A stretch of 64,000 nucleotides of DNA, taken from NCBI GenBank assembly GCA_003168375.1, contig PMSI01000001.1, forward strand, positions 62,001-126,000, written 5' to 3'. Made by a program: the position numbers and the translations under genes. Positions 18,046 to 26,846 of this stretch are shown piece after piece (within the stretch, counting starts at the first letter, position 1; every line of letters starts with the position of its first letter). The notes under the pieces are model-generated. The model did not search any database and was not told the DNA's origin. It saw only the letters and a list, made by a program, of their open reading frames with translations. The stretch comes from Vulcanimicrobiota bacterium. GTDB taxonomy: Bacteria; Vulcanimicrobiota; Vulcanimicrobiia; Vulcanimicrobiales; Vulcanimicrobiaceae.

Positions 18046-19632
18046 TCATCGGCCCGACGCGAAGCTGTGCAGTTGATCGGACGAACCGTTGAATCGGTCG
18101 AGGTCGACGGTTCCGGTGATGCCGGCGACCTTTCCGGTCGCCGCATACTGCCAGAACCTCCAGGTCGTTCCGTTGCCCGGCACTTCGGGCACCGCAACGC
18201 CGTAGCTCGCAATCCAGAGCGGGTGTTTCGAGAGCGCGGGTGCGGCGGCAAACAGCGTCGCAAAATCCGCGTAGCCGGCGTAGAGAATCGACGGTCGTCC
18301 CGTCGCCCCGTCGACCACAGCGAGATACGTGAGGATCTTCTTCGCGTTCGCCTGGGCATCACCGCCGTGGATCGACTCGATGTCGAGCACTGCCGGCAGG
18401 TCACCCGCCTCTATTTTTACGTGGCCGAGGAAATTGCGGGCCTGCTCACCCGGATCGTCGTCGAGCACGAAGAAGTGGTACGCGCCCCGGACGAGCCCGA
18501 TGCTCTTGCTCGCTGTCCAGTTCGTTTCGAATCGCTGGTCCGCAACGCGCGCTCCCTGCGTGGCCCTGATGAAAGCGAACGCGACTGCGTCCCGTCCGAC
18601 CGACGGCCAATCGATGACACCGTTGAAGCTGCTGACGTCGATCCCGGCCGTTGTTGCGGTGCCGTTCCGCCCGCCGGCGGGCGCGATCGTCGCGATCGGA
18701 AGCGGCGTCGGCACCGGTGCGCTCGCGGTGCTCTCCGGCGACGCGCGAGCTTGGACGATCTCCGGCGGGCGCACTTTCAGGCTGAGCGAGACGGGCGCCC
18801 AAAGCAGCGTCCGTGCGGCAGCACCGGATCCCTGTGGGACGGGGACGACGGCTCCGGTCAACGTAACGGTCGATCCCTTCGACGCTACGCCAATCACCGG
18901 ACCGGTCGATTGCAGAGGGCTCGTCATTTGCCGGATGTTCACGTTTGCAATCGTCACGACCGGATCGCCCGGCTTCGGAACTTTCGTCTGGCGAATCGTT
19001 CGCGCCGCCGAGAGTGCGGCGCCGCCCGGCGCGGCAACGCCGAGATACATCCACCCCGTCGTTCCGACGGCGGTCGTCGCCTGCAGGATCTGCGAAGCAG
19101 CGGTGCCGCCTGACGTGGTCTCCGGAACGATGCGCCGCGCCGCCTCACCACCGCCGGCGTGCGGCGCCGGGGTCTCGTTGCGGACGGCGGTCGCGACTTG
19201 CCTGGTTTGCGTCTGCTTCGCCTGCGCGGCGAGCGTCACCGCACACGGCGGCGGCTGGGTTGACGTGGAACTGGAGAAGAGAAACGCGTACAGCGTCGGC
19301 GCCATCGAATCCGGAACATCCCCCGCAGCCGCCAAATAGAGGCTGCCTGCGTCGCACCGTTGCTGCGTCGTCGCCGCAAGGTGCATGAGGTTCTCGATCG
19401 TCTTCTTGATGGCGACGGCACCTTCAGACGGATTGAGCGAAACGAGCGCCTGTTGATACGCCGCCTCGAAGGCGGACTTCTCGGCCGGCTTCGGCTGCGG
19501 GAGCGGGAAGAGCACGTAGACGACGTATCCGATCACGGCCATCAGGAAGAACGCGGCGATGATCTGGACGGCGCGCGGAAGCTTCAGAACGAGCTCGATG
19601 AACTTGTCGATCAGATCCTTCAGTACGTCCAT
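18046..19632 (-). CDS. Membrane-anchored GH25 muramidase with SH3-like domain
   Basis: This 528-residue protein begins with a short amphipathic helix and one membrane segment (about residues 22-45, AVQIIAAFFLMAVIGYVVYV), so the rest should lie outside the cytoplasm. A helical region follows, then a bacterial SH3-like segment with NIRQMTSPLQSTGPVIGVASKG, a Pro/Thr/Ala linker, and a C-terminal GH25 domain (from about residue 325) with GIDVSSFNGVIDW and the acidic LDIES near residue 415. GH25 enzymes cut the N-acetylmuramic acid beta-1,4 link of peptidoglycan. ATG at 19632 is preferred; a GTG two codons upstream is possible. As a chromosomal, anchored enzyme away from phage genes, it probably remodels the cell's own wall. 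Confidence 0.88.
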   Translation of the reverse strand: MDVLKDLIDKFIELVLKLPRAVQIIAAFFLMAVIGYVVYVLFPLPQPKPAEKSAFEAAYQQALVSLNPSEGAVAIKKTIENLMHLAATTQQRCDAGSLYLAAAGDVPDSMAPTLYAFLFSSSTSTQPPPCAVTLAAQAKQTQTRQVATAVRNETPAPHAGGGEAARRIVPETTSGGTAASQILQATTAVGTTGWMYLGVAAPGGAALSAARTIRQTKVPKPGDPVVTIANVNIRQMTSPLQSTGPVIGVASKGSTVTLTGAVVPVPQGSGAAARTLLWAPVSLSLKVRPPEIVQARASPESTASAPVPTPLPIATIAPAGGRNGTATTAGIDVSSFNGVIDWPSVGRDAVAFAFIRATQGARVADQRFETNWTASKSIGLVRGAYHFFVLDDDPGEQARNFLGHVKIEAGDLPAVLDIESIHGGDAQANAKKILTYLAVVDGATGRPSILYAGYADFATLFAAAPALSKHPLWIASYGVAVPEVPGNGTTWRFWQYAATGKVAGITGTVDLDRFNGSSDQLHSFASGR

Positions 19633-19772
19633 GAGCACCCCGACGCCTAACTAGCTGTGCTTTACTGGCAAGCCTTCGACACCAGGTCCCGACCTCCCGC
19701 CGAGACGCAAGCGATTCGGCGCGCGTCGGCGACGGGAACCTCGGCTTCGCGGAGCTGGTTTCCTAAGTATTG

Positions 19773-21599
19773 ATGCTCGGCGGCCCTCCGGTCCACTTGA
19801 TGTGGTCCCAAATGTACAATCCGAATCGTCCGAAGGTGACGAAGCGGGTCGATCTGCGCCGCATCCTGGCGTTCTTCCGGCCGTACCTCCCGCAGGAAGC
19901 ACAGGTGCTCGCCTGCATCCTCGTCGTTGCGCTGCTCGGTCTGCTCCCGCCGCTCTTCACGCGGTGGCTGATCGACGGAGCGATCCCAGCCCGTGACATG
20001 CACGCCGTATCGCTTGCCGTCGGCGGGATGGTCGCCAGCGCGCTCGTCGCCGGCGCGCTCGGCGTCTACCAGGGCTTCCTGAACTCGCTGATCGGCGAGG
20101 GGATCATGCGCGACATCAGGACCAGCCTGGTCGCGCATCTCCATCGCATGCCGCTGTCGTTCTTCACTGGGACGAAGACCGGCGAGATCATGAACCGCGT
20201 CTCGAACGACGTCGACAACATCGACAACGTCGTGACCGGGACGCTGGTCTCGATCGTCACCAACCTCTTCACCATGGTGACCACCGTCGTCACGATCTTC
20301 GTCCTCGACTGGCGCCTCGCGCTGGTCGCGATGGCAGTCATCCCGCTGATGATCGTCCCGCTCTCGCCGGTCGGACGCCGGATGTACGACGTCCGCAAAC
20401 TGACGCGCGAAAAGCGCGACGAGATCGAGTCGATCACGCAGGAGACGCTCTCGATCAGCGGGATCACCCTGATCAAGTCGTTCGTCCGCGAGCGGTTCGA
20501 GCGCGAGCGTTTCTACCAAGCCGGAACCGAGTTGATGAAACTCGAGATCTCGCTCGCAATGGTCGGCCGGTGGTTCATCGCCGCGATCACCGCGCTCGTC
20601 GTGATCGGCCCCGCCGTCGTGTGGCTGACGGGCGGATGGCTCGCGATCACCAGCGGCCTCACCATCGGAACGATCGTCGCGTTCGTCGCCTTTCTGGGAC
20701 GCCTGTACGGTCCGGCGTCCGCGCTCGCCGGCGTGCAGGTTCAGGTGGTCTCCGCACTGGCCGTCTTCGAACGGATCTTCGAGTATCTCGACATGGCGCC
20801 CGAAGGCGCCGAGAAGCCTGATGCGACGGCCCTGCGCGACGTGCGCGGCGAGATCGCGTTCGAGGGCGTGGAGTTCTCCTACACGCCGGAGCGCAGCGCG
20901 CTGCGCGGCGTCACGTTCCACGTCGCACCCGGTGAGATGGCGGCGTTCGTCGGTCCGTCCGGCGCCGGGAAGACGACGATCACGCAACTCGTGCCGCGCT
21001 TCTACGATCCGCAGGCCGGTGCCGTCCGCATCGACGGCCACGACGTTCGCGACGTCACGCTGGCCTCGCTGCGTGAGAACATCGGGATCGTGACGCAGGA
21101 GACGTACCTGTTCCACGACACGATCGGCGCCAATCTGCGCTACGCGCGCCCTGATGCGACCGATGCCGAGCTGATCTCGGCGGCACGGGCCGCGAACATT
21201 CACGAGTTCATAGCCACCCTCCCCGACGGTTACCAGACCGTCGTCGGCGAGCGCGGGCACAAGCTCTCCGGCGGCGAGCGCCAGCGTCTCGCGATCGCGC
21301 GCGTCCTGCTCAAGAACCCGCGCGTGCTGATCCTCGACGAAGCGACGAGCGCGCTCGATTCGGCGAACGAAGCGGCGATCCAAGCCGCGCTGGTGCCGCT
21401 GTTGGAAGGACGGACGAGCCTGGTGATCGCGCACCGGCTCTCAACGGTGCAGAATGCCGACGTGATCTTCGTCGTCGAGGACGGGCGCATCACCGAACAG
21501 GGCACCCACGCCGGGCTGCTCGCCCGTGACGGCGCGTACGCGCGCCTCTATTGGAAGCAGTTCCGCGACCGCGCGGTGACGGAGGCGGTCGGAACCTGA
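19773..21599 (+). CDS. MsbA-like ABC exporter, fused membrane and ATPase domains
   Basis: This protein of about 608 residues has an N-terminal six-helix ABC exporter domain and a C-terminal ATPase with Walker A GPSGAGKTT, Q-loop IGIVTQETYLF, signature LSGGERQR, Walker B VLILDEATSALD and the switch histidine in IAHRLSTV. This is the homodimeric lipid/drug exporter design (MsbA, Sav1866). The start is uncertain: TTG at 19770 and ATG at 19773, 19800 and 19812 are all in frame, and none has a clear ribosome binding site. It forms TGATG with the next ABC gene, though that gene belongs to a different transporter type. Confidence 0.9.
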   Translation: MLGGPPVHLMWSQMYNPNRPKVTKRVDLRRILAFFRPYLPQEAQVLACILVVALLGLLPPLFTRWLIDGAIPARDMHAVSLAVGGMVASALVAGALGVYQGFLNSLIGEGIMRDIRTSLVAHLHRMPLSFFTGTKTGEIMNRVSNDVDNIDNVVTGTLVSIVTNLFTMVTTVVTIFVLDWRLALVAMAVIPLMIVPLSPVGRRMYDVRKLTREKRDEIESITQETLSISGITLIKSFVRERFERERFYQAGTELMKLEISLAMVGRWFIAAITALVVIGPAVVWLTGGWLAITSGLTIGTIVAFVAFLGRLYGPASALAGVQVQVVSALAVFERIFEYLDMAPEGAEKPDATALRDVRGEIAFEGVEFSYTPERSALRGVTFHVAPGEMAAFVGPSGAGKTTITQLVPRFYDPQAGAVRIDGHDVRDVTLASLRENIGIVTQETYLFHDTIGANLRYARPDATDAELISAARAANIHEFIATLPDGYQTVVGERGHKLSGGERQRLAIARVLLKNPRVLILDEATSALDSANEAAIQAALVPLLEGRTSLVIAHRLSTVQNADVIFVVEDGRITEQGTHAGLLARDGAYARLYWKQFRDRAVTEAVGT

Positions 21600-22348
21600 T
21601 GCCGGCGCTCCGCGGCGCCGGACTCGCGGTTCGCGCGCTGACGAAGCGCTTCGGCCGGAAAACCGCCGTCGACGATCTGTCGTTCGAGGTGGCGCGCGGC
21701 GAGATCGTCGCCGTCGCCGGACCGAACGGCGCCGGCAAGTCGACGACGCTGATGTGCCTCGCGGGACTCGTCCGCCCTGATGCGGGAACGATCGCCTTCG
21801 ACGGCGCCGTGCTCGGCCCGGAACGCGGACGTGCGATCGCGCTGATCCCTGAGACGCCGGACGTCTATCCGCTGCTCACGGTGTGGGAGCACCTCGCGTT
21901 CGTCGCCGCCCTGACGCGACAGCCTCCGGGCTGGGAAGAGCGCGCGGAGACGCTGCTCGACCGGCTCGAGCTCACGGCCGACCGCGACACGCTCGGCAAC
22001 GCCCTTTCGAAGGGGATGCGTCAGAAGACGCTGCTCGCCGCGACCGTGCTCGGCGGCACGCCGGTGCTGTTGCTCGACGAACCGATGGTCGGACTCGATC
22101 CGCTCGGTCAGCGCGAGTTGCGCGCGCTGCTGACCGCGTTGCGCTCCGACGGACACGCGATCCTGGTGAGCACGCACCTGCTCGAGAACGCGGCGGCGAT
22201 GTGCGACCGCATGCTGGTGCTCGACCGCGGGCGGCTGGTCGCGAGTGGGACGATCGACGAGCTGCGCGCGCGGCGCGGCGACGGTTCGATCGAAGACGTC
22301 TTCCTCGACGTGACCCTTCGACAAGCTCAGGACAGGCTGCGCTCGTGA
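21599..22348 (+). CDS. ABC-2 type transporter ATPase
   Basis: This 249-residue ATPase has Walker A GPNGAGKST, signature LSKGMRQK (a variant of LSGGQ), Walker B VLLLDEPMVGLDPLG and the switch histidine in LVSTHLLE, typical of ABC-2 exporters such as CcmA/EcsA relatives. ATG at 21599 overlaps the previous stop (TGATG). Its last ten residues come from a dispersed DNA repeat: the reading frame runs into a copy that adds LRQAQDRLRS and then stops in GTGA with the permease start. The original C-terminus was probably slightly different. Confidence 0.9.
   Translation: MPALRGAGLAVRALTKRFGRKTAVDDLSFEVARGEIVAVAGPNGAGKSTTLMCLAGLVRPDAGTIAFDGAVLGPERGRAIALIPETPDVYPLLTVWEHLAFVAALTRQPPGWEERAETLLDRLELTADRDTLGNALSKGMRQKTLLAATVLGGTPVLLLDEPMVGLDPLGQRELRALLTALRSDGHAILVSTHLLENAAAMCDRMLVLDRGRLVASGTIDELRARRGDGSIEDVFLDVTLRQAQDRLRS
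22314..22340 (+). repeat. Dispersed LRQAQ repeat, copy at ABC-2 ATPase end
   Basis: Core CCTTCGACAAGCTCAGGAC, read as LRQAQD in the gene's frame just before the stop. This imperfectly palindromic, REP-like sequence has related copies at 35143, 46902 and 60536. Confidence 0.85.
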
Positions 22349-23925
22349 ACGGCTTGATCGCACTCTCGTACGGCGACCGGCACGCACTGGTCAACGCGCT
22401 CCGCTCGCTGCGAACGCGCCCGGGCCGGCTTGCGATGTGGGGGCTCTACGCGGTGGCGATCCTCGCCTTCGCGTTCTTCAAGACCACGCCGCGCGCGCAC
22501 CCTACGGCGGGGCCGCCTCCGTTCTTCGTGCTCGCCGTAAACGACCTCTGGGTGTGCGGTTTCGGGCTCGCGTTCGGCGTCGTGTTGGCGACGGGGACGT
22601 CGCGCTGGCTCGGCGTCTTCTCCTCGCGCGCCGAAGCGCTGCTGCTCACCCGCGCCGAGATGGCGCCGCTGGTCGTCGCGGCGTATCTCCAAATGCGCGC
22701 GGTCGCGATCGCGCTCGCGCAGGGGTTCGCCCGGTTCGCGTATTTCATCGTGTTCGGGATTCCGTCGGGAACGACGGTCTGGGCGCTCCTCGCGCAGCTT
22801 CTCTTCTTCGCCGCCGCCGGTGCCGCGATCGCCAGCGTCGCGCTTCCGCGCGCGCTCGCCCGCGGCGCCTCGCGCATCGCGATGATCGCGGCCGGGAGCA
22901 CGATCGCCGCGGCCGCGGCGCTCCCGCTCGCCCTCGACGGACTGCGGGTGCTGCGGCTGCCCGAGACCGCGTCGCTGCTGCGCCACGCGCCGGCCGTGCA
23001 TCCCGGCGCGGTCATGAGCGCGCTCGCCGCCGGCGACCTGCGCGCGGTCTTGGTCCCGCTCGCCGTCGCGCTCGTCGCGACGGCGGCGTTCGCGCTTGCG
23101 GCGCGCGATGCGTACCCGGAACTCTACACGATCTCGCTTGCGAACCTCGAGTGGCGTATGCGCGTACGGACACGGCGCACGGCGAACAGCGACGACGCGG
23201 CCGCCGAGCCGGATGCGAAGACGGTGCGCAGCGCGACCGGCACGCGACTGCACGGCGCGCTCGCGCTGGTGTGGGCCGACGCGCTGATGTTCGCTCGCAA
23301 CGTCTCGCCGGTGGTCACCGGGATCGTCGCGCTTCTCGCGCTCGTCGGCGGTGCCGCTTTCGCGACCCTCGCGCGCCACGATCCGGAGCTGACGTTCGGT
23401 ATCCTGACCGGCGCCGGGCCGGGTCTTGCGATCGCCGTCGCGTCGACGACCGGAGTGCGGCTGGCGCCCGCCTTGCGCATGCCGCTGTTCTGGCTCGGCG
23501 ACGTCCCGCTCGCGGCGCGCCTCGCTGCATGGGCGGCCGGCGCCCTCTGGCGCGACGCCGTGCTGGTCGCGCTGGTCGCGATCGGCTACGCCGCCGTCGC
23601 TCGCGACGCGCGCGCGCCGCTGCTCGTCTTCATCGGTGCGACGGGTCTGCTCGCGCTCACCCGCGCCGTCGGTCTCGCCGTGTTCGCGCTCTTTCCGAAC
23701 CGGCTCGACCAGCGGGGGCCCGCGATGATCGTGCGCGCGATCCTCTCGTTCGCGCTGGTCGCGCCGCCGGTCGTCGCGGGCGCCGTCGCGACGGCGGCCT
23801 TCGGCGTCCCGCTCGTCGTCGGCGTGCTGGCCGGCACGGGCGTCGCGATCGCGGAAGCAGCCGCGCTCGTGCTGTTCGCGGCATGGCGCCTCGCCGGACG
23901 CGTCGATTCGCTCTCGCTCGCGTGA
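22345..23925 (+). CDS. Multi-spanning ABC-2-like permease subunit
   Basis: The 526-residue protein starts at GTG in the GTGA overlap with the ATPase gene. It has roughly a dozen hydrophobic segments rich in A, L and V, with a hydrophilic loop near residues 270-300 (RMRVRTRRTANSDDAAAEPD). The early segment NALRSLRTRPGRLAMWGLY resembles the start of EcsB-like or 'ABC exporter' permeases of double size. I cannot name a substrate. It should pair with the ATPase just before it. The gene ends four bases from the stop of the convergent LuxR-type gene. Confidence 0.78.
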   Translation: MNGLIALSYGDRHALVNALRSLRTRPGRLAMWGLYAVAILAFAFFKTTPRAHPTAGPPPFFVLAVNDLWVCGFGLAFGVVLATGTSRWLGVFSSRAEALLLTRAEMAPLVVAAYLQMRAVAIALAQGFARFAYFIVFGIPSGTTVWALLAQLLFFAAAGAAIASVALPRALARGASRIAMIAAGSTIAAAAALPLALDGLRVLRLPETASLLRHAPAVHPGAVMSALAAGDLRAVLVPLAVALVATAAFALAARDAYPELYTISLANLEWRMRVRTRRTANSDDAAAEPDAKTVRSATGTRLHGALALVWADALMFARNVSPVVTGIVALLALVGGAAFATLARHDPELTFGILTGAGPGLAIAVASTTGVRLAPALRMPLFWLGDVPLAARLAAWAAGALWRDAVLVALVAIGYAAVARDARAPLLVFIGATGLLALTRAVGLAVFALFPNRLDQRGPAMIVRAILSFALVAPPVVAGAVATAAFGVPLVVGVLAGTGVAIAEAAALVLFAAWRLAGRVDSLSLA

Positions 23926-23929
23926 GCCG

Positions 23930-24874
23930 CTAGGTCAGCTCTTCCCAGCCGAGGACGCGCGAGGTCAGTTCCGTGCGGTTCCGCGAGTTCGTCTTGCGCA
24001 GCAGCTGCTTGAGGTGGAACGTGGCGGTCGAACCGGAGATCGACAGCGACTCGCCGATCTCGGTGCTGGACGCGCCGCGCAGCACTTCACCCAAGACCTG
24101 ACCTTCTCGGCGGCTGAGCCCGTAGCGCGTCATTGCGCGCAGCACCGTCGCGCGCCGGCGTGCCGGCTCGACCGAGACCAGGAAGAACGGTGACGAACCG
24201 CCGACCAAGCGCGCCAGCCGCACGAACGCGAACGGCAGCGCTCGCGAGACGGCGGCCCCGCGCGGCGACGCGGCGAGCTCGCCGACGAGTTGCGTCAGCG
24301 TTCCGGCGAGCAGCGGCGGTGCGTGCCCCTGGCGCGGACGATAGAGGGCGTGGAGCGGTGAGTCGTCGAGCGCCGGCTCTTCCGCGAGGACGGGCCGCAA
24401 CTGCTCGTCGATGACGAAGACGACCGGTGCGCTGTTGCGGCGCCACTGCGGTGCCGCGCCGTCGACGATCCAATGCGTGAGCGCACCACCGTGCTCGTCG
24501 AGGAAACGGCGCGTCGCGGCGATCTGCGCCGGACGGAATCCGCGCGTGCCGTCGACGTCGAGCCGAATCACCCCGAGCGGGCCGCCGTGCCGTCCGAAGA
24601 CGAGGAACATCGCGCCGCCGGTGCGCGAGCGCACGACGAGCGCGGGGAGAGGTTCGTCGCGCAAGTGGAGATCGCGCAGGAGCGCCGCCCATTCGCGCTC
24701 GCTCTCGTCGCACGTGCGCGGCGACGGTGCGCCGCCGACGTACGACCGTAGCTCGTAGCGCTCCGCTCCCGCGATCGCGGCGAACACGTCGGCGGCGTAG
24801 CCGAGGGCTCCCGGCGCATCATCCTCGCGCGCAGAAAATCGCGGGTTGCCATGTACGATGGCCCCACCGGTCAT
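23930..24874 (-). CDS. LuxR-type (GerE) transcriptional regulator
   Basis: This 314-residue protein ends with a LuxR/GerE helix-turn-helix: LSRREGQVLGEVLRGASSTEIGESLSISGSTATFHLKQLLRKTNSRNRTEL. The recognition-helix block (STATFHLKQLLRK) differs a little from the commoner TVRNHVKNIFRK. The N-terminal 240 residues look like a GAF/PAS-like sensory region with no phosphoacceptor receiver motif, so it is not an obvious response regulator. I chose the ATG at 24874 because GGAG sits six bases before it; longer in-frame starts lack this. It faces a convergent permease and is followed upstream by the GGDEF/EAL genes on the same strand. Confidence 0.85.
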   Translation of the reverse strand: MTGGAIVHGNPRFSAREDDAPGALGYAADVFAAIAGAERYELRSYVGGAPSPRTCDESEREWAALLRDLHLRDEPLPALVVRSRTGGAMFLVFGRHGGPLGVIRLDVDGTRGFRPAQIAATRRFLDEHGGALTHWIVDGAAPQWRRNSAPVVFVIDEQLRPVLAEEPALDDSPLHALYRPRQGHAPPLLAGTLTQLVGELAASPRGAAVSRALPFAFVRLARLVGGSSPFFLVSVEPARRRATVLRAMTRYGLSRREGQVLGEVLRGASSTEIGESLSISGSTATFHLKQLLRKTNSRNRTELTSRVLGWEELT

Positions 24875-25018
24875 GAATCGCTCCATCTCGGCTGTGACGC
24901 CCTTCACAACATTTCGCAACCGGACGGCGGCAACACCCGCCGGGCGAGCTATGTTGTTTGGGATAAACGCCCCTAATAGTCCCGAGTCTTTAGTCCCTGA
25001 GACCCCGGCCGGCATCGC

Positions 25019-26740
25019 TCACCACGGTTCGCGAATCCCCGGCCGCGCGGAGCGGAGCCAGTCGGCGAAGTCCGGCGCGGTCATCGGCTGGGCGATCAAG
25101 TAGCCTTGCATTTGCTCGACGCCGTTGTCGACCAGCCACTTCGCCTGCTCGCGGTCCTCGACGCCGTCCGCGATCGTACGGATCTGTAGCGTCTGCGCGA
25201 CCCCGATCGCGGCCCGGGCGACGCGCTTCCACTGGCCGTCGCCGGCGGACGGGCTGGTGACGCGGCCGTCGACCTTGATGAAGTCGAGCGGGAGCGACGC
25301 CATCGCGGTGAGCGAGGTCGGGGTCGCGCCGAACCCGTCGAGGCCGATCGGGACGCCGAGCCTCCGCGCGTGCCGCAGGAACGTGCCGCCCGCGTCGCTG
25401 TCGGCGAGCATCGTCGCCTCGCGTACTTCGAGCGCGAGCTTGCTGGAGGCGTCCTCGATGTCGCGGATCAGGCTCTCGAGCTCCGACCAAACGGTCGAGT
25501 TGGCGTTCGAGATGTTGACGTGGATCCGCACGTCGATCTTTTCGTGCGTGGCGCGCAGCGTATCGGCAACGGCGCGCACGACCTTGACGTCGAGCGCCGA
25601 CGACGCCATCGCGCCGCCTTTGAAATCGAGAAACGTGCGCGGCGTCAGCCAGCCCCGCGACGGGTGCCTCCACCGGACGAGCGCTTCCGCGCCGACGACC
25701 CGCATCGTCGACGTCGAGACGATCGGCTGATAGCAGAGCATGAAGTCGCGCTCGAAGTTCGCGTCGCGCAACCGCTCGCGGAACTCACGCCGCGCGCGCA
25801 CTTCCTGGCTGACCCCATCGCGGTACCAGCGCACGCTGTTCCCGCCGCTTTCCTTCGCGGCGTACAGCGCTTCGTCGGCGTGCTGGAGCAGTTGCTCGGG
25901 CGTGAGCCCGTCGTCGGGGGAGACCGCGATCCCGATGCTCGCCCGCACGAGGCTGGTGAAGCCTCCCTCTTGGACTTCGATCAGGACGCGCTCGAGGAAC
26001 CGCTGCGCGGCCTCGACCATCTCCAGTTCGTCGTCGACGACGGTCAGGATCGCGACGAACTCGTCGCCGCCGAGCCGCCCGACGAAGTCGTTGCGGCGGA
26101 CGCTCTCGCGCATCCGGCGGGCGGCTTCGATCAACGTCTGGTCGCCGACCGCATGGCCGAACGTGTCGTTGATCGCCTTGAAGCCGTCGAGGTCGATGAA
26201 CAGCACGCCGACGCGGCCGCCGCCGCGCTGTGCGGCGGCGAGGACGTTGTCGAGGTGGCGCAGCGTCGCCGTGCGCGAGGGGAGCTCGGTGAGCGGGTCG
26301 ATCGCGCCTTCGCGGACCGGTTCCGGCTCCTCTTCGGTGCGCAGCAGCAGACGCGCGACCGCGCCGCTGACCGCGCGCGCGACGTCGTGATGCGCCGAGC
26401 GGCCGCGCGCCCAGCGCATTGCGAAGAAGTAGGGCGCCGTCGCCGTGAGGCGCGCAACGTAACGGTCGTCGTCGATGCTCTCGCGCGTCGGGACGCGCGA
26501 CGCTTCGGCCGCGAGCGCGGCGGCGGAGTCGTCCGCGACCCCGTCGGATGCCGCATACGAGACCAGCGAACCGTCGGGTCCGCACACGAGGGCGAGATCC
26601 GCGCCGGCGAGCGGTAGCGCTCCGGCGAGGATGACACGCATCAGGTCTTGCGACGATCGCCGCGACTCGACGGCGGCATGAAAAAGTTCAGCCAGGCCAT
26701 CGGTCTCGGCAGTTTCCCGTCGCCGTTCAGGCGTCAACAT
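25019..26740 (-). CDS. GGDEF-EAL protein: probable active diguanylate cyclase with altered EAL domain
   Basis: The 573-residue protein has an N-terminal GAF-like region (to about 140), a GGDEF domain and an EAL domain. GGDEF is intact at 224-228, with an inhibitory RxxD site (RRND) exactly five residues before it, so cyclic-di-GMP synthesis with feedback control is expected. The EAL domain keeps EALVRW (from 352), the asparagine of VNISN and the lysine of FIKVDG, but the metal pair DD is DG (LDGFGA) and AEGVE is ADGVE, so phosphodiesterase activity is doubtful. ATG at 26740 has GAGG eight bases upstream. No membrane segment is seen. It lies directly downstream of a degenerate paralogue. Confidence 0.9.
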   Translation of the reverse strand: MLTPERRRETAETDGLAELFHAAVESRRSSQDLMRVILAGALPLAGADLALVCGPDGSLVSYAASDGVADDSAAALAAEASRVPTRESIDDDRYVARLTATAPYFFAMRWARGRSAHHDVARAVSGAVARLLLRTEEEPEPVREGAIDPLTELPSRTATLRHLDNVLAAAQRGGGRVGVLFIDLDGFKAINDTFGHAVGDQTLIEAARRMRESVRRNDFVGRLGGDEFVAILTVVDDELEMVEAAQRFLERVLIEVQEGGFTSLVRASIGIAVSPDDGLTPEQLLQHADEALYAAKESGGNSVRWYRDGVSQEVRARREFRERLRDANFERDFMLCYQPIVSTSTMRVVGAEALVRWRHPSRGWLTPRTFLDFKGGAMASSALDVKVVRAVADTLRATHEKIDVRIHVNISNANSTVWSELESLIRDIEDASSKLALEVREATMLADSDAGGTFLRHARRLGVPIGLDGFGATPTSLTAMASLPLDFIKVDGRVTSPSAGDGQWKRVARAAIGVAQTLQIRTIADGVEDREQAKWLVDNGVEQMQGYLIAQPMTAPDFADWLRSARPGIREPW

Positions 26741-26846
26741 CTCCACGTCCTCGGGTCTCGAACTTCCCGGCTCGGCGGCAGCGCGCCCCTCGTCACGCCG
26801 CGAAGCCGTGAAAATCTCCCCGCCCGGAGAGGGCCGACCGTCTCTC

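Noticed and set aside
18046-19632. GH25 gene as a phage endolysin
   Set aside because: It has an N-terminal membrane anchor, an SH3-like domain and no holin or phage genes around it.
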